Assembly: GCA_001606155.1 (NCBI GenBank)
Contig: LODT01000029.1
Span: 558,001-622,000, forward strand
Direction of reading: 5' to 3'
DNA length: 64,000 bases
Source of the DNA: Tieghemostelium lacteum
Taxonomy: Eukaryota; Evosea; Eumycetozoa; Dictyosteliales; Raperosteliaceae
Shown here: positions 9,904 through 20,701 of the stretch, piece by piece
Position numbering within the stretch: the first letter of the stretch is position 1
Layout: each line of letters starts with the position of its first letter
The notes under the pieces: model-generated
What the model was told of the DNA's origin: nothing
The model's database searches: none
Seen by the model: the letters and a program-made list of their open reading frames with translations, nothing else
Translations under genes and position numbers: made by a program

Positions 9904-11511
9904 ATGCATTTCGTTATTATTAAAAATGTCACAGATCATCTAGAAGGAAATAGAGAAATTTTAAATTTATTATTGATAAATAAATTTACATATTCTCACA
10001 AAAATTCAATCAGGTTTTATGAATTTCCATCAGCATATGTAACCCAACATTTTAAATCGGATGAAATTTTACATGGGATACCACATAAGTTTTCATCAGT
10101 AATCATTAATAATAAGTCATTATATAATCTTATACATGATGGTTACTTTTACCAGAAACTAAATATAATAACTATGACGATTAGACAATCCATCTATGTA
10201 AATGGATTTGATGTAAAACTACGAAACCTACCATCAAGTTTAAAAAGGTTATGTCTCCAATGTAATCTAATTGATTTGGAGCTAAATAATATTCCTCCAA
10301 ATGTTGAACATATTGAAGTTGATACCAAATTTATTCCATTAGGTATCATGCAATCAAAAACACTAAAAAGTTTAAAAATTGGCTTTGATAAACCAGTGGA
10401 AAAAGGATCATTCCCACCATTACTTGAACACTTGGATTTAGGTTACGATTTCAATCAGAGTCTAAATGGGTCACTTCCAGAAACACTACTATCGATTAGA
10501 TTTTCAGTACGTTACGATCAACCTCTTGCAGGACAATTACCTCCTTTGACTGAGCATGTATTCTTTCCAATAACAGGTGTATTTTCACAAGAGTTAAAAA
10601 AGGGTGATATTCCAGATGGTTGTAAATATCTACATTTACCTAGTACATGGAGTATTCAACTGAACCGTGATACATTCCCACAGTCTCTTACCCATTTATA
10701 TCTACCACGAAACTATAATGAACCTATTGATGTAGATGTTCTACCAAAGAATTTGAAAATTTTAGATTTGGGAGATTATAATCATACACTAGCAATAGGT
10801 ACTCTACCACAAAGTCTGACGGAGCTATCAGCTAAAGGATATAATAAACCATTGGAACGTGGACACCTTCCAAACTCCATTAGAAAACTGTCATTTTCAA
10901 GTTTTAATTGTAGAATTACAGGGCCAAACTATCTACCAAATCAATTAGAGAATTTAAATTTTGGTAGAGAGTTTCAAAAACCAGTACACTCTGTTCACTT
11001 TCCAAAAACACTAAAAACTCTGAAATTTGGAGTGTACTTTAACCAAAATATCCGATTAAAAGACACCAATATCACACATTTGATATTTACAGACTTTTTT
11101 GATAAACCTATAGCTGGTCATTTACCATCGACTTTAGAGCATCTCACACTTTCAGACCAATTTTATCAGCCACTAAAAGTTGACTCATTTAGTAACTGTA
11201 CCAAACTACGTTATTTACTGTTGGGTACCTACAATAATCATCCAATACCTGACAATACATTTCCTCATTCTCTTGAAACTATTATATTTGGTTGGCATTT
11301 TAACCAATCTCTCAAAGGAAAACTCCCACCAAATTTAGAGGTTTTAGAACTTGGTCATTTTTATAATAAGAGAATTGAAAAACAAACCCTTCCTCCTTCA
11401 TTAAAAGTACTAAGATTTAAAGTGAATACCAAAACTGAAGAAAAACATTCTTTGATTGATGATGGTGCATTACCTGAAGGTTGTAAAATTCAAATTAAAT
11501 CTCAAAGTTGA
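9904..11511 (+). CDS. FNIP-repeat protein
   Basis: A single exon encodes 535 residues. From about residue 100 to the end, a repeat of 21-23 residues recurs about eighteen times in the form LPxSLxxLxLGxxFNQPLxxG; examples are HLDLGYDFNQSLNGSLPETL and TIIFGWHFNQSLKGKLPPNL. This is the FNIP repeat, an LRR-related solenoid unit greatly expanded in dictyostelids and known otherwise mainly from giant viruses and a few protists. Residues 1-95 are non-repetitive and may hold a degenerate F-box-like head. The start ATG sits in AAAA context. Function of the family is unknown; protein binding by the solenoid is inferred. Confidence 0.85.
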   Translation: MHFVIIKNVTDHLEGNREILNLLLINKFTYSHKNSIRFYEFPSAYVTQHFKSDEILHGIPHKFSSVIINNKSLYNLIHDGYFYQKLNIITMTIRQSIYVNGFDVKLRNLPSSLKRLCLQCNLIDLELNNIPPNVEHIEVDTKFIPLGIMQSKTLKSLKIGFDKPVEKGSFPPLLEHLDLGYDFNQSLNGSLPETLLSIRFSVRYDQPLAGQLPPLTEHVFFPITGVFSQELKKGDIPDGCKYLHLPSTWSIQLNRDTFPQSLTHLYLPRNYNEPIDVDVLPKNLKILDLGDYNHTLAIGTLPQSLTELSAKGYNKPLERGHLPNSIRKLSFSSFNCRITGPNYLPNQLENLNFGREFQKPVHSVHFPKTLKTLKFGVYFNQNIRLKDTNITHLIFTDFFDKPIAGHLPSTLEHLTLSDQFYQPLKVDSFSNCTKLRYLLLGTYNNHPIPDNTFPHSLETIIFGWHFNQSLKGKLPPNLEVLELGHFYNKRIEKQTLPPSLKVLRFKVNTKTEEKHSLIDDGALPEGCKIQIKSQS

Positions 11512-12191
11512 ACTTTAATTTTTTTTTATTTTTTTTTTTATTGATAATGATTGGATATTGTAAAGCAACTCCATTTAAATGTGGATTAATTCGTGTTTTT
11601 AATGAATTTTACAAAATTAAAAGTATTTCTTCATTAATTGGTTAAACCTAGTAATATACTAGATTAGTATTATGATAGTAGTTATTCTCATAATCATTTT
11701 TTGTTAACACGCTCACACTCAATGAAAACCCACTAATCCACACCACTTTTTTGGTATAAAATACATACATGTTAGAAATTTGAAAAAAAAACTAATTATA
11801 GTGTGTGAAAATACAATTTCAATCGGAAATATCAACAAAGAATATTACATTACTAGTGTATCTATTATTTATTTCATTTTTATCATTTCAAGATTTCATT
11901 GATAAAAGGTAATTAAATTTCGGAAATTTGAAATTTCCTTGTTGTAATTTTATTAATTTTTTATAACAATTATATCATTTGGTGTGTGGGTAATTAGAAT
12001 TTATTTGTTTTTTGTTTTATTATTGATATTTATAATAATTAGATAATCTAATAATTCCTCATCCACATTTAAATATATATATTAGTAAGAATATCTCACC
12101 TCACAGAAATAGAATAATATTAATATTATTCCTAAAAGTAAAAATAATTATTTATCAATAGAATATTGTTATAATCGTCACACCATCATCA
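11512..12191. promoter_or_regulatory. Long 5' region of the sugar transporter gene
   Basis: The 680 bp hold no gene that I can see. Two CA/TG-rich patches stand out from the AT background: CACACTCAATG...CACACCAC near 11715-11745, followed by GGTATAAAATACAT, and TTGGTGTGTGGGTAA near 11977-11991. Dictyostelium G-box binding factor recognises G/T-rich GGTGTG-type sites, so these could be developmental control elements of the transporter. This is inference from motif resemblance only. Confidence 0.3.
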
Positions 12192-13673
12192 ATGGTACAA
12201 ATGAAATCTTATGAATTTGGTAAAAAGCCATGGTTTGTAGTTTTACTCAGTGTAATGGGTGGTCTGATATTTGGCTATAATACTGGTATTATTGTTGGTG
12301 CTTTAAATCCAATTGGAGATCTATTTAATCTCAATACAATAATCAAAGGTATTGTAGTTTGTAGTATTCTTTTAGGATGTCTAATTGGTGCTGTTGGAGG
12401 TGGTATGGTAGCTGATAGAATTGGTAGAAAACCAATTATACTCTTTGTTGCAATATGTACTATTGGTGGTGCCATTGGATCCTCCGTTGTATCCAATGTT
12501 GTGGCCATTTGTATAATTAGAGTTATCTTAGGTCTTGGTGTAGGATGTGCTTCCTCAGTTTGCCCATTAATGGTCTCTGAAGTTGTACCAAAAGAGAAAA
12601 AGGGTATCTATGGTTCATTCTTCCAAATTGCAATAACAGTTGGTATTCTGATTGCCAATGTCCTCGCACTAGTACTCAAAAACATTGGTCCAAATAACTG
12701 GAGATGGATGTTCGCAATTGGATCAGTACCAGGATTCCCACTAATCTTCATTTGGCTTACAATCCAAGAGTCTCCCATATATTTGGAAAAGAAAAGACAA
12801 CAAGCCATTGACAGACTAAATAACTCAACTTCCAATACAGCTGGTAACTACAATCAACAAGGATCAATAATGCAACTATTTGCAAAAAAGAATAGAAAAC
12901 CAATGTTCACTGGATTTGTTTTGGCCGTAGTTGCACAATTAACTGGTATCAATGCATTCATGTATTTCTCAACTGACATTTTTAAAGATGCAGGAATTAA
13001 AGGTACATACGGACCAGATATTGCAGCCATTGTCTTACAAATTTGGAATGTATCAACTACTCTAATTGCTATATTTCTAGTAGACAGGGTGGGAAGAAAA
13101 GTTCTATTATTCACAGGTGCTGCTGTGATGACAGTTTGTGATTTACTCATTGCTCTCTTCTTTGTAGTATTAACTGGTGAGGCTAAAGGTTGGGCATCTA
13201 TAGTATTCCTTTTCATATTCATTGCAGGATTTGAAGCTAGTATTGGTACACTATTTTGGTTTGTTATCAATGAGATTCTACCACAAGACATTAAGAATAT
13301 AGGATCACCAATAATCAACGCCATGCAATGGTTCTTTAATCTGTTATTATCTTTCTTTTTCCTCTCTGTTGTACATTACCTTGGTCAATCTGTAATGTTT
13401 TGGATATTTGGAGGTATAGGTTTAATTTGCACATTGGGTCTATTTATCCTCTTACCACCATTAAAAAATGCCAATTCAGTTGATCAATCAACTGAAGATT
13501 TAACAAATGTAAAATCAAATCAAACTACATTTGACAAATCTACTATTGAAGATGAAAACAATTCCTCATCTTCAGGAGGTGCTCAACAAATGGAAAGAGA
13601 ATTAATGAAACTTAAAGAATTTGATCGAGTAAATAATAATATTAATTCACCATTGTCTCAATCAACAGCTTAA
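12192..13673 (+). CDS. Major facilitator superfamily sugar transporter
   Basis: A single exon encodes 493 residues with twelve hydrophobic helices. Family signatures are in the expected places: GGLIFGYNTGIIVGAL in helix 1, the loop 2-3 motif MVADRIGRKP, VSEVVPKEKKGIYGS after helix 4, IQESPIYLEKKRQ at the end of the first half (PESPRYL-like), QLTGINAFMYFSTDIF in helix 7, LVDRVGRKVLL in loop 8-9, and GFEASIGTLFWFVINEILP near helix 10. The Ser/Asn-rich cytosolic tail of about 70 residues is typical of the lineage. This is the GLUT/proton-sugar symporter subfamily; substrate and direction cannot be told. Confidence 0.88.
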   Translation: MVQMKSYEFGKKPWFVVLLSVMGGLIFGYNTGIIVGALNPIGDLFNLNTIIKGIVVCSILLGCLIGAVGGGMVADRIGRKPIILFVAICTIGGAIGSSVVSNVVAICIIRVILGLGVGCASSVCPLMVSEVVPKEKKGIYGSFFQIAITVGILIANVLALVLKNIGPNNWRWMFAIGSVPGFPLIFIWLTIQESPIYLEKKRQQAIDRLNNSTSNTAGNYNQQGSIMQLFAKKNRKPMFTGFVLAVVAQLTGINAFMYFSTDIFKDAGIKGTYGPDIAAIVLQIWNVSTTLIAIFLVDRVGRKVLLFTGAAVMTVCDLLIALFFVVLTGEAKGWASIVFLFIFIAGFEASIGTLFWFVINEILPQDIKNIGSPIINAMQWFFNLLLSFFFLSVVHYLGQSVMFWIFGGIGLICTLGLFILLPPLKNANSVDQSTEDLTNVKSNQTTFDKSTIEDENNSSSSGGAQQMERELMKLKEFDRVNNNINSPLSQSTA

Positions 13674-13752
13674 TTAAATTAAAAAATATATATTAAATCT
13701 AAAACATTAACATGTTAAAGTTGTTGACTTTATTATTATTATAGCTTATTGT

Positions 13753-15285
13753 TTAAAAATCTTCTAGACCTGGTAAATTAAATTGTTTAGAGAAACTTAA
13801 AACTTTGGATCTTAGGTCTTTAAATTCTTTGGATTCAGAGAGAGCTTTTTGGAAATCTGGCATTTTCTTTCCAACTTTATTTTGAATATCAATGGAAAGT
13901 TTGACAGCTTCATCTAGATATTCAACAACTTGAATAAAATCTTTTTCAACTAAACCTCTAGAGGTAAGAGCTGGGGCACCTAAACGAATACCACCTGGTG
14001 CAATGGCATTGGTATCACCATAGACTGCGTTTTTATTGACAGTGATATGAGCTTCATCACATGCCTTTTCAATCTTGCTACCAGTGATACCTTGTGGTCT
14101 GAGATCCCAAAGTACCAAATGATTATCAGTACCATTGGTAACAACAGAGTAACCTCTCTTTTTAAGTTCCTCAGCCATCACTTGAGCATTCTTTTTAACT
14201 TGTTTAGTGTATTCTTTAAAATCTTGACCAGCGGCCTCTTTGAGAGCCACAGCAACACCAGCAATGGTATTCTCATGTGGACCACCTTGACAAGATGGGA
14301 AAACTGCAAAATTGATACGATTCTCAAGGTCATCGTCAATGACCATACCCTTGTTATCTACTCTCTTAGTTTTTCTGAAAAATATCAAACCTGCTCTTGG
14401 ACCTCTTAGTGTCTTGTGAGTTGTAGTGGTTACAACATCGCAGTAGTCAAATGGTGATTTTACTTGTTGACCAGCAACCAAACCACTGATATGAGCCATA
14501 TCACAGAGTAAATAGGCACCGTGTTTATCTGCAATCTTTCTCATTCTTTCGTAATCCCATTCTCTTGGATATGCAGATGCACCTGCAATCAAAAGTTTTG
14601 GTCTAAAGAGAGCTGCAGTAGACTCCATTTTATCATAATCAATATAACCAGTATTATTAACCTGATAAGGCATAGATTCAAAGAATATACTAGTTGCAGA
14701 GATTTTCTTCTTATCAGTTTGATATCCATGTGTTAAATGTCCACCTGATGGTAAATCCAAACCCATAATTCTATCGTGTGGTTTCAATAAACCTGTATAA
14801 GCTGCAAAGTTAGCAGTACTACCTGAATATGGTTGTACATTGACTCCCCATTCTGATGGATTCAATCCAAAGGTTTCCAATGCTCTTTTTATACATAGAT
14901 TTTCAATTTGATCTATAATTTCATTACCACCATAATATCTGGCACCTGGTAAACCTTCAGCATATTTATTAGTTAAACATGATCCAATAGATTCCATAAC
15001 TGCTCTAGATGTAAAATTCTATTATTATATATTAATCTCTTAAAATTTCATAAATCTATAGAATGTCTACTATTAGATGATAAATACTTCAGAAGCAATT
15101 AATTCTAAACCTGTAAATTGTCTTTGTTTTTCTAATTTAATTAAATTATAGATTTCTGGATCGGATTCCTTTACTGATGTTTTACCAAATGGTTTACTAG
15201 TACTAGAATAACATCTAATAGATTGATTTAATAAACTATTAGATTTACTAACCAATTTTAGTGAATGTTTAAGTGAGCTTAACAT
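13753..15285 (-). CDS. shmt2: Serine hydroxymethyltransferase, mitochondrial
   Basis: Exons 15285-15088 and 15018-13753, with a 69-bp phase-0 intron, encode 487 residues. The enzyme interconverts serine plus tetrahydrofolate with glycine plus 5,10-methylene-tetrahydrofolate, using pyridoxal phosphate. The PLP-binding lysine is in [16 protein letters not shown]; other hallmarks are ELIASE at the exon junction, [29 protein letters not shown], and [13 protein letters not shown]. The first 30 residues are basic, Ser-rich and lack acids ([20 protein letters not shown]), which is a mitochondrial targeting peptide, so this is taken as the mitochondrial isoform. Length matches eukaryotic SHMT2. The 3' end converges on the sugar transporter with 79 bp between stops. 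Confidence 0.95.
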
Positions 15286-15480
15286 TTTGGCGAGATTTCT
15301 TTTTTGACTAAAAACACAATGTGAAGTGAAAAAAAATTAAAAAAAAAATTCATTTTCAAAAGAAATCACAAAAAAAAATCAATAACATTCATTTTGACTT
15401 CATTTGTCTAAAATGTAGAATATCAGAATAACAAAGATTATTAGAATTATTAAAAACATTCAAACTTGGAAAAGATTTTA

Positions 15481-16242
15481 TTAATTTTTCTTAACTTTAA
15501 GAATTAAAATTAGAGGTCTGTCAATCTCCATATGAAGATTGGCATTAGGATTAGCTTTAATTTGCTCTTCAGTTGGATACCATTCTTGAAGATGAGTAAT
15601 TGTAAAACCAACTTTAATAAGAGTATTTACATAGGTTGCTACAGTACGGTGTTGTTTGATAACACCTTCTGCCAACCAATTGGTAACTCTATCACCTTCG
15701 TTATTGTAGTGAGATACAGGCCAAATTAGGTTTGAACTACCAGGCAAAGGAATAAAATTAGGTTCGATATGTTTACAACATGTAAAAATGGGATGTTCAA
15801 TTGAGAATTCAAATTCACCTCCAACATTCAAATGATCATAGATATGTCTAAAGAGATTTTCAATATTCTTTATATAGTGACAAACAAAGATACTGAAAAC
15901 CAAATCAAACTTTTCATCGCCCAAATCAATATTTTCAAGATCTTGTCTTTGATATCTAATCTTATCTTTAAACACTTCGTCTACAGTCAACTCTTTAGCT
16001 CTAGTCAACATGTTCTCTGAGATATCTACACCCAATGCCTCTTTAGCACCCATTTCCTTGATGGACTCTCTACAAAACCAACCAAACCCAGTACCTAAAT
16101 CCAAAATCTTCTTTCCTTTGATATCACCCAACAAATCTCTAAGATAAGGCCACTCAAAAGTTCCATTATAGCCTTTAGTCGATCTATCTAAATTTGAATA
16201 ATTTTTAAAGAATTTAGCGTCATCATAAATATTCTGTGCCAT
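15481..16242 (-). CDS. Class I SAM-dependent methyltransferase
   Basis: A single exon of 253 residues starts at the ATG at 16242 in TTA-ATG-GCA context; a longer frame upstream begins with TTG and is not credible. The Rossmann fold motifs are clear: KILDLGTGFGWFCRESIK (motif I), LGVDISENML (acidic residue binding ribose), FDLVFSIFVCHYI (motif II/III), and GGEFEFSIEHPIF. This layout, with NIYDDAKFFKNYSNL at the start, resembles a bacterial family of small-molecule methyltransferases (Methyltransf_11 type), also present in amoebae. Substrate unknown. Bacterial origin is possible but only a database comparison could say. Confidence 0.8.
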   Translation of the reverse strand: MAQNIYDDAKFFKNYSNLDRSTKGYNGTFEWPYLRDLLGDIKGKKILDLGTGFGWFCRESIKEMGAKEALGVDISENMLTRAKELTVDEVFKDKIRYQRQDLENIDLGDEKFDLVFSIFVCHYIKNIENLFRHIYDHLNVGGEFEFSIEHPIFTCCKHIEPNFIPLPGSSNLIWPVSHYNNEGDRVTNWLAEGVIKQHRTVATYVNTLIKVGFTITHLQEWYPTEEQIKANPNANLHMEIDRPLILILKVKKN

Positions 16243-16395
16243 TAATTTTTTTTTTGGTTTAGGATATCTGTATAACCCAAATAGTTGTCTTATTGTGAAA
16301 TGAAATAAAAAAAAAGGTGTGGAAAAACTGCAGAAAAAAATGTCAAAGTTCAAATTTGGTAATTGTTTTTGTGAAACGACATTGTCTACAGATTT

Positions 16396-17847
16396 TTATC
16401 TATAAAATATAATAAATTTCTTTTGGTAAAGATTACAGGTTTTATAGTTAAACTTTGGTCTAACAAATTCAAATAAAGATAAATCGGTACATTTGAGAGG
16501 AGCGGTAAATGTCAGTAATGGCATTTTACATTTTTCTGATATTAGATTTCTAAGGAAAGGTACTAACATTTCATAGGTTAAGGATCCATTGTAATACAAT
16601 AAAAATTCCAAGTGCTGAATTGATTGATTTTCCAATAGAATCTCTATTATGGAAATATATACCTCGGAATATAGTATAGTGAAACTAAACTTGGTTAGGG
16701 TTTTAGTTTGTGTAAGAAAGTTTATCAGATTGTGATCTAACGTTGGTGAGAAGCATTTAGGAAGTTTCAAAGTCTGTAAATTTTCAGATAGATTTTGAAA
16801 ATCCGATGTACTGTGTGACTTCAAATGTCTTATGTTTTTTAATGGAGGTAAAGCAATTACACTAATTTTAAGTTTTCTGAGCAAATTCTTTGAATTTAGA
16901 ATATCTGATATCTTTGTACTTTCTTCTAAATTCCAGTTATAAGGTATTGCCAGACTATAAAGATAAGCCAATTTACCACTGTTCAAAGACCTAGAGAAAC
17001 AACTCATAAAAACATCCCGAAATGGTTTAGTATGATCTATAGTCATACTATCAACTAAAATTATATTGGTGATATCAAAGATATTCAATGACCTCAACCA
17101 AGGCAACTCGAATATATTATCTAAAAACATTTCAGCAAACTCTACATCTATAAAACTTATTGAACCAACACAAAGTTTGGATAGATTTTGAAATTTCTGT
17201 GGTGTTTCAAATATTTTTTCTTGGTAGTGTGAATTTAAAGAGTCTACCGAGAATTTAAGTGACTGAAGAGTTTTACATTTAGAATTGATAAATCTATAGA
17301 GATTTGTGATGTTAAATGACACTGGATAGGATTTACTAGCCTGTAACGAGAAGACCTCTAGTTCAGTATCCTTTAAACTACTGTACAAAAAGTCGTATTC
17401 ATCAGGATGAATAACCAATGAGGTACCAACACTATTACACAGTTTAAGAGATTTTAGATATTTACATGATTTTATAAAATTAAAAAAATCAGTATTGTCT
17501 ACAGGTCTAAGTACATTGATTGACAGAATATCTAATGATACTAAACTACTAATTAACCTATTCCAATTTAACAGTATAACCTGATAGGAATGATCATCAA
17601 TGATACATTTCAATGTATTCACTTCTGTAATCAATGAGAAATCACTTTCCTTTTCCTTTATTAAATAAAGGTTTGATAGATTACTTTGTGGTTTTATGTA
17701 AAGTGTGGTGTTCACCCTGATAATCATTTTTAAAAAGTTCTTTGAAACTAACGACAATGATAGTCTCCATCCATATGGATAGTTTTTACTATTTCTCCAA
17801 ATTTCATTAATTATTTGATATTGGATAATTACAGGTAATATCTCCAT
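16396..17847 (-). CDS. LRR-like/F-box-like dictyostelid protein
   Basis: A single exon of 483 residues starts at the ATG at 17847 (MEILPVIIQYQIINEIW); the longer frame begins with GTG. The N-terminal 45 residues look like a degenerate F-box (LPVIIQYQIINEIW ... LVSKNF). The rest is a series of irregular Leu/Ile/Asn-rich segments of 25-30 residues (LQTLKLPKCFSPTLDHNLIN, LRKLKISVIALPPLKNI) consistent with a divergent leucine-rich solenoid. Similar genes occur three more times in this window. F-box/LRR proteins are usually substrate receptors of SCF ubiquitin ligases; that role is inferred from layout only. Confidence 0.6.
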   Translation of the reverse strand: MEILPVIIQYQIINEIWRNSKNYPYGWRLSLSLVSKNFLKMIIRVNTTLYIKPQSNLSNLYLIKEKESDFSLITEVNTLKCIIDDHSYQVILLNWNRLISSLVSLDILSINVLRPVDNTDFFNFIKSCKYLKSLKLCNSVGTSLVIHPDEYDFLYSSLKDTELEVFSLQASKSYPVSFNITNLYRFINSKCKTLQSLKFSVDSLNSHYQEKIFETPQKFQNLSKLCVGSISFIDVEFAEMFLDNIFELPWLRSLNIFDITNIILVDSMTIDHTKPFRDVFMSCFSRSLNSGKLAYLYSLAIPYNWNLEESTKISDILNSKNLLRKLKISVIALPPLKNIRHLKSHSTSDFQNLSENLQTLKLPKCFSPTLDHNLINFLTQTKTLTKFSFTILYSEVYISIIEILLENQSIQHLEFLLYYNGSLTYEMLVPFLRNLISEKCKMPLLTFTAPLKCTDLSLFEFVRPKFNYKTCNLYQKKFIIFYR

Positions 17848-17947
17848 TGACAAAATAACAAAAAAAAAAAAAAATAATATGAGAATCACTTTTGAAATTA
17901 AAAATCCTACTTTGGGTGTATATGTGGTATACTGTGGCTATATACAT

Positions 17948-18829
17948 TTATTTGGCTTTATTATATCTTTCAGCTACATCTCTCCAATTTACAATTTGCC
18001 AGATATTCTTTAGATAATCAGCTCTGACATTTTTGTACTATAATATTCAAAAAAGTTAATAATCAATGTAGTATTTAATAGAATTATCAATTACTTACTT
18101 GAAGATAATAAGCATGTTCCCAAACATCAAGACCAAGTAATGGAGTTAAACCAGAGATTGAAAGTGGATCTTGATTGGCTTGAGTTGTAATAACCAACTT
18201 ATCAGTGGCTTTGTCATAACCTAACCAACCCCATCCTGAACCTTGAATAGCAAGAGTGGTAGCAGACATTTTATCAATCAATTTATCAAGTGATCTATAG
18301 TTTTATATTTATCTAATATTAATATCCTATATTACTTTACTGATCATAAGATATAGTGCTTAAGTGATCATCATACCCAAATTGTTTGTTAATGGCATCA
18401 GCCAATGGTCCCTCTGGTGCAACACCACCTAATTGATTCTTTGGTGCTAAATTTTTCCAAAAAATACTGTGGTTAACATGACCACCACCATTGAACTTAA
18501 TAGCGGATTGCAATTGAATCATAGTAGCAACATCTTTAGCTTCCTATTTGATTGTAGTAACAAATGAATTAAAATGTGCTACTAGTTAAATACTTTTGAC
18601 TATTGTAAGTTTATCATACCTCTGCTTTGGCATATTTTTCCAAAGAGACATTAAGATTGGTTACATAAGCTTGATGGTGCTTTTGGTGATGAAGTTTCAT
18701 AATATCACCACTGATAACTGGTTCCAATGCACCATAGTCATATGGAAGATCTGGTAGAGTGTATGGAGTACCACTGGTACTGTAGTATCTGGCACCAGTA
18801 GATAGTGTTTTACTTAATTGCTTTAACAT
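17948..18829 (-). CDS. sod2: Superoxide dismutase (Fe/Mn), mitochondrial
   Basis: Four exons (18829-18620, 18543-18341, 18294-18099, 18037-17948) with introns of 76, 46 and 61 bp give 232 residues; all joins are in frame. Metal ligands are visible: [13 protein letters not shown] (first His), [11 protein letters not shown] (second His), [11 protein letters not shown] (Asp and His). GSGWGWL and WQIVNW are further family signatures. The first 25 residues ([20 protein letters not shown]) form a mitochondrial presequence. It converts superoxide to hydrogen peroxide and oxygen in the matrix. Manganese is more likely than iron on overall similarity, but metal choice is not certain from sequence. Confidence 0.93.
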
Positions 18830-19024
18830 TTTTAATTAGATTTTTAAAAAAAAAAATAAAAAAAAAAAATTTGGAGTGGAAGATGATGTTCCATTTACAA
18901 TAAATTTGGTGGACATGGGGTTTCCGAAATTTCAAAATACTTTCTAAATTAGTATGATATTTTTTGTGTCTGTATAAAACACAAATCTCAAGTCGAATTT
19001 GTGCAAATGTAATATTTATTTCAT

Positions 19025-20701
19025 TTAGAGAAATGGAAGTGGACTGTCTTTGGAAGTCAATAAATTCCTATTTAAAAACTCTTGTAATTTAGACCCTAAA
19101 GGTATACCTCTAAACTCTAAAGTTGAAATGTGATTTAAATTATCTTTGATGCATTGTTGTAGACTCTCAAATAGTGTGTCTATAGATGGACAGTTATAAG
19201 CACCGACATTCAATGAAGTTATAGGTTGGTGACATAACAGGCTCTTTACAGCTTCAATGTATTCAGTAAGACGTAAAACTGGACTGAAATCAGTACACCA
19301 TAGCTTTTGAATATTAGTATTCTTTTTCATTGCATAGGCAACAAATTCAACAGGACTTGGTCCTATATTAGAAATGGTGCTAAACACAAAGGATCGCAAT
19401 GACTTATGATTACTTTCAATAAAGTCACAAATACTCTCAAGTTTGGAGTGTACTGATAGATGTAGGTATTCCAAATACGTGTTCTTTGATAGTGATTGGT
19501 ATAGTTGGTCTACATGATCCGTTGACAAATTGGGACCAACCTTATTGAGTATAAATAGATTTCTAAGATTTGGCATATTCATTTCCATGATTTTACAAAT
19601 GCCTAATAACCCATCAGGAGGCGACACATACACCAAAGAATGCAAACAACTGAAATGATATACATTAGAATAGTCAGTGAGTGTCATATACCCAAGTTTA
19701 GGTGTTTCCCAAATCGATGGAAAATCAAAGAAATAATCTTTTTGTAAAAGATTCTTTAAGGGTTGCATTATAAATAGTGAGTGTAATGATTGGTTGTGTA
19801 TAGGTTGTAGAGCCTCATTGGTGTTGTTTCTAATCTCTATACCTTCACCAATCTTTAGAGACTTTAAAATAGTGGTACTATTAATAAATTGAATCAAATT
19901 ATGTACTGGTAATTCAAAAACCTCTTTGTATGATGATTTTTGTAAATGTAGGTTTTTTAGACTTCTTGAGGTTGATATACTATCCAATATGTCAGTATTG
20001 GTAATTTCAAGTACTAGATTTAAAAGGTTATAATGACTCTTTATAATCTCACCTATATCTTTAGGTTCCAATATAATCTTATTGATAACCAGTGATGTTA
20101 GATTGGGGAATTGAAATATCTTGTTATCTTCAGCTTTAATCACTTTGTTGGATCTCAAAATTAGTTCTTTTATCTGTCTAGACTGTTGAAATACTTTACT
20201 GACTATTGATAGATCTGGAGGTAGCATAAACATTTGTATACTAAAATCCAATGACTCTACAGGTTCTATAAATTCAGCTGTCACATCTTTTGATACACCA
20301 TCTAATAGATTAAATGATGACAGATTTACACCTGAAATATAGATTTTCTTTAGATTTTTCATTTTCCCAAAATCCTGTATTTGCAAATGATTTTGTGTTT
20401 CTATATACAGAGATGATATACTATCAACCCAATTCAATGGGTACCTGTTTACCAGTTTTTTAAAATCAACTGATAAATTAACATTTAAGTCTACTAATGA
20501 CATCTGAGTCTCTTTTGCCAAAGGTTCTATAGCATAAGCACCAGATATAGAATACCGATACTTAAATAAAGGTGCAACATTATCTCTATAATCTCTACAC
20601 AACCATGCAATCAATTTACAAATTTTTACATTTTTATAATTGGAATACAAGTAATCAAATATCTTTATGACTAAGTATCTTTGCAGTTGTACAACCCCCA
20701 T
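19025..20701 (-). CDS. LRR-like/F-box-like dictyostelid protein
   Basis: A single exon of 558 residues starts at the ATG at 20701 (MGVVQLQRYLVIKIFDYLYS); the frame upstream begins with TTG. The N-terminal segment, VIKIFDYLYSNYKNVKIC followed by LIAWLCRDYRDNV, matches the shape of an F-box followed by irregular Leu-rich repeats (LTSLVINKIILEPKDI, LRNLFILNKVGPNLS, LEYLHLSVHSKLES). It is related in layout but not closely in sequence to the LRR-like genes at 16.4, 51.4 and 5.3 kb. Role unknown; substrate selection for ubiquitin ligases is the usual guess for F-box/LRR proteins. Confidence 0.6.
   Translation of the reverse strand: MGVVQLQRYLVIKIFDYLYSNYKNVKICKLIAWLCRDYRDNVAPLFKYRYSISGAYAIEPLAKETQMSLVDLNVNLSVDFKKLVNRYPLNWVDSISSLYIETQNHLQIQDFGKMKNLKKIYISGVNLSSFNLLDGVSKDVTAEFIEPVESLDFSIQMFMLPPDLSIVSKVFQQSRQIKELILRSNKVIKAEDNKIFQFPNLTSLVINKIILEPKDIGEIIKSHYNLLNLVLEITNTDILDSISTSRSLKNLHLQKSSYKEVFELPVHNLIQFINSTTILKSLKIGEGIEIRNNTNEALQPIHNQSLHSLFIMQPLKNLLQKDYFFDFPSIWETPKLGYMTLTDYSNVYHFSCLHSLVYVSPPDGLLGICKIMEMNMPNLRNLFILNKVGPNLSTDHVDQLYQSLSKNTYLEYLHLSVHSKLESICDFIESNHKSLRSFVFSTISNIGPSPVEFVAYAMKKNTNIQKLWCTDFSPVLRLTEYIEAVKSLLCHQPITSLNVGAYNCPSIDTLFESLQQCIKDNLNHISTLEFRGIPLGSKLQEFLNRNLLTSKDSPLPFL

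Noticed and set aside
12854-13324. 156-codon minus-strand frame in the sugar transporter
   Set aside because: Antisense of conserved MFS helices; composition is explained by the plus-strand gene.
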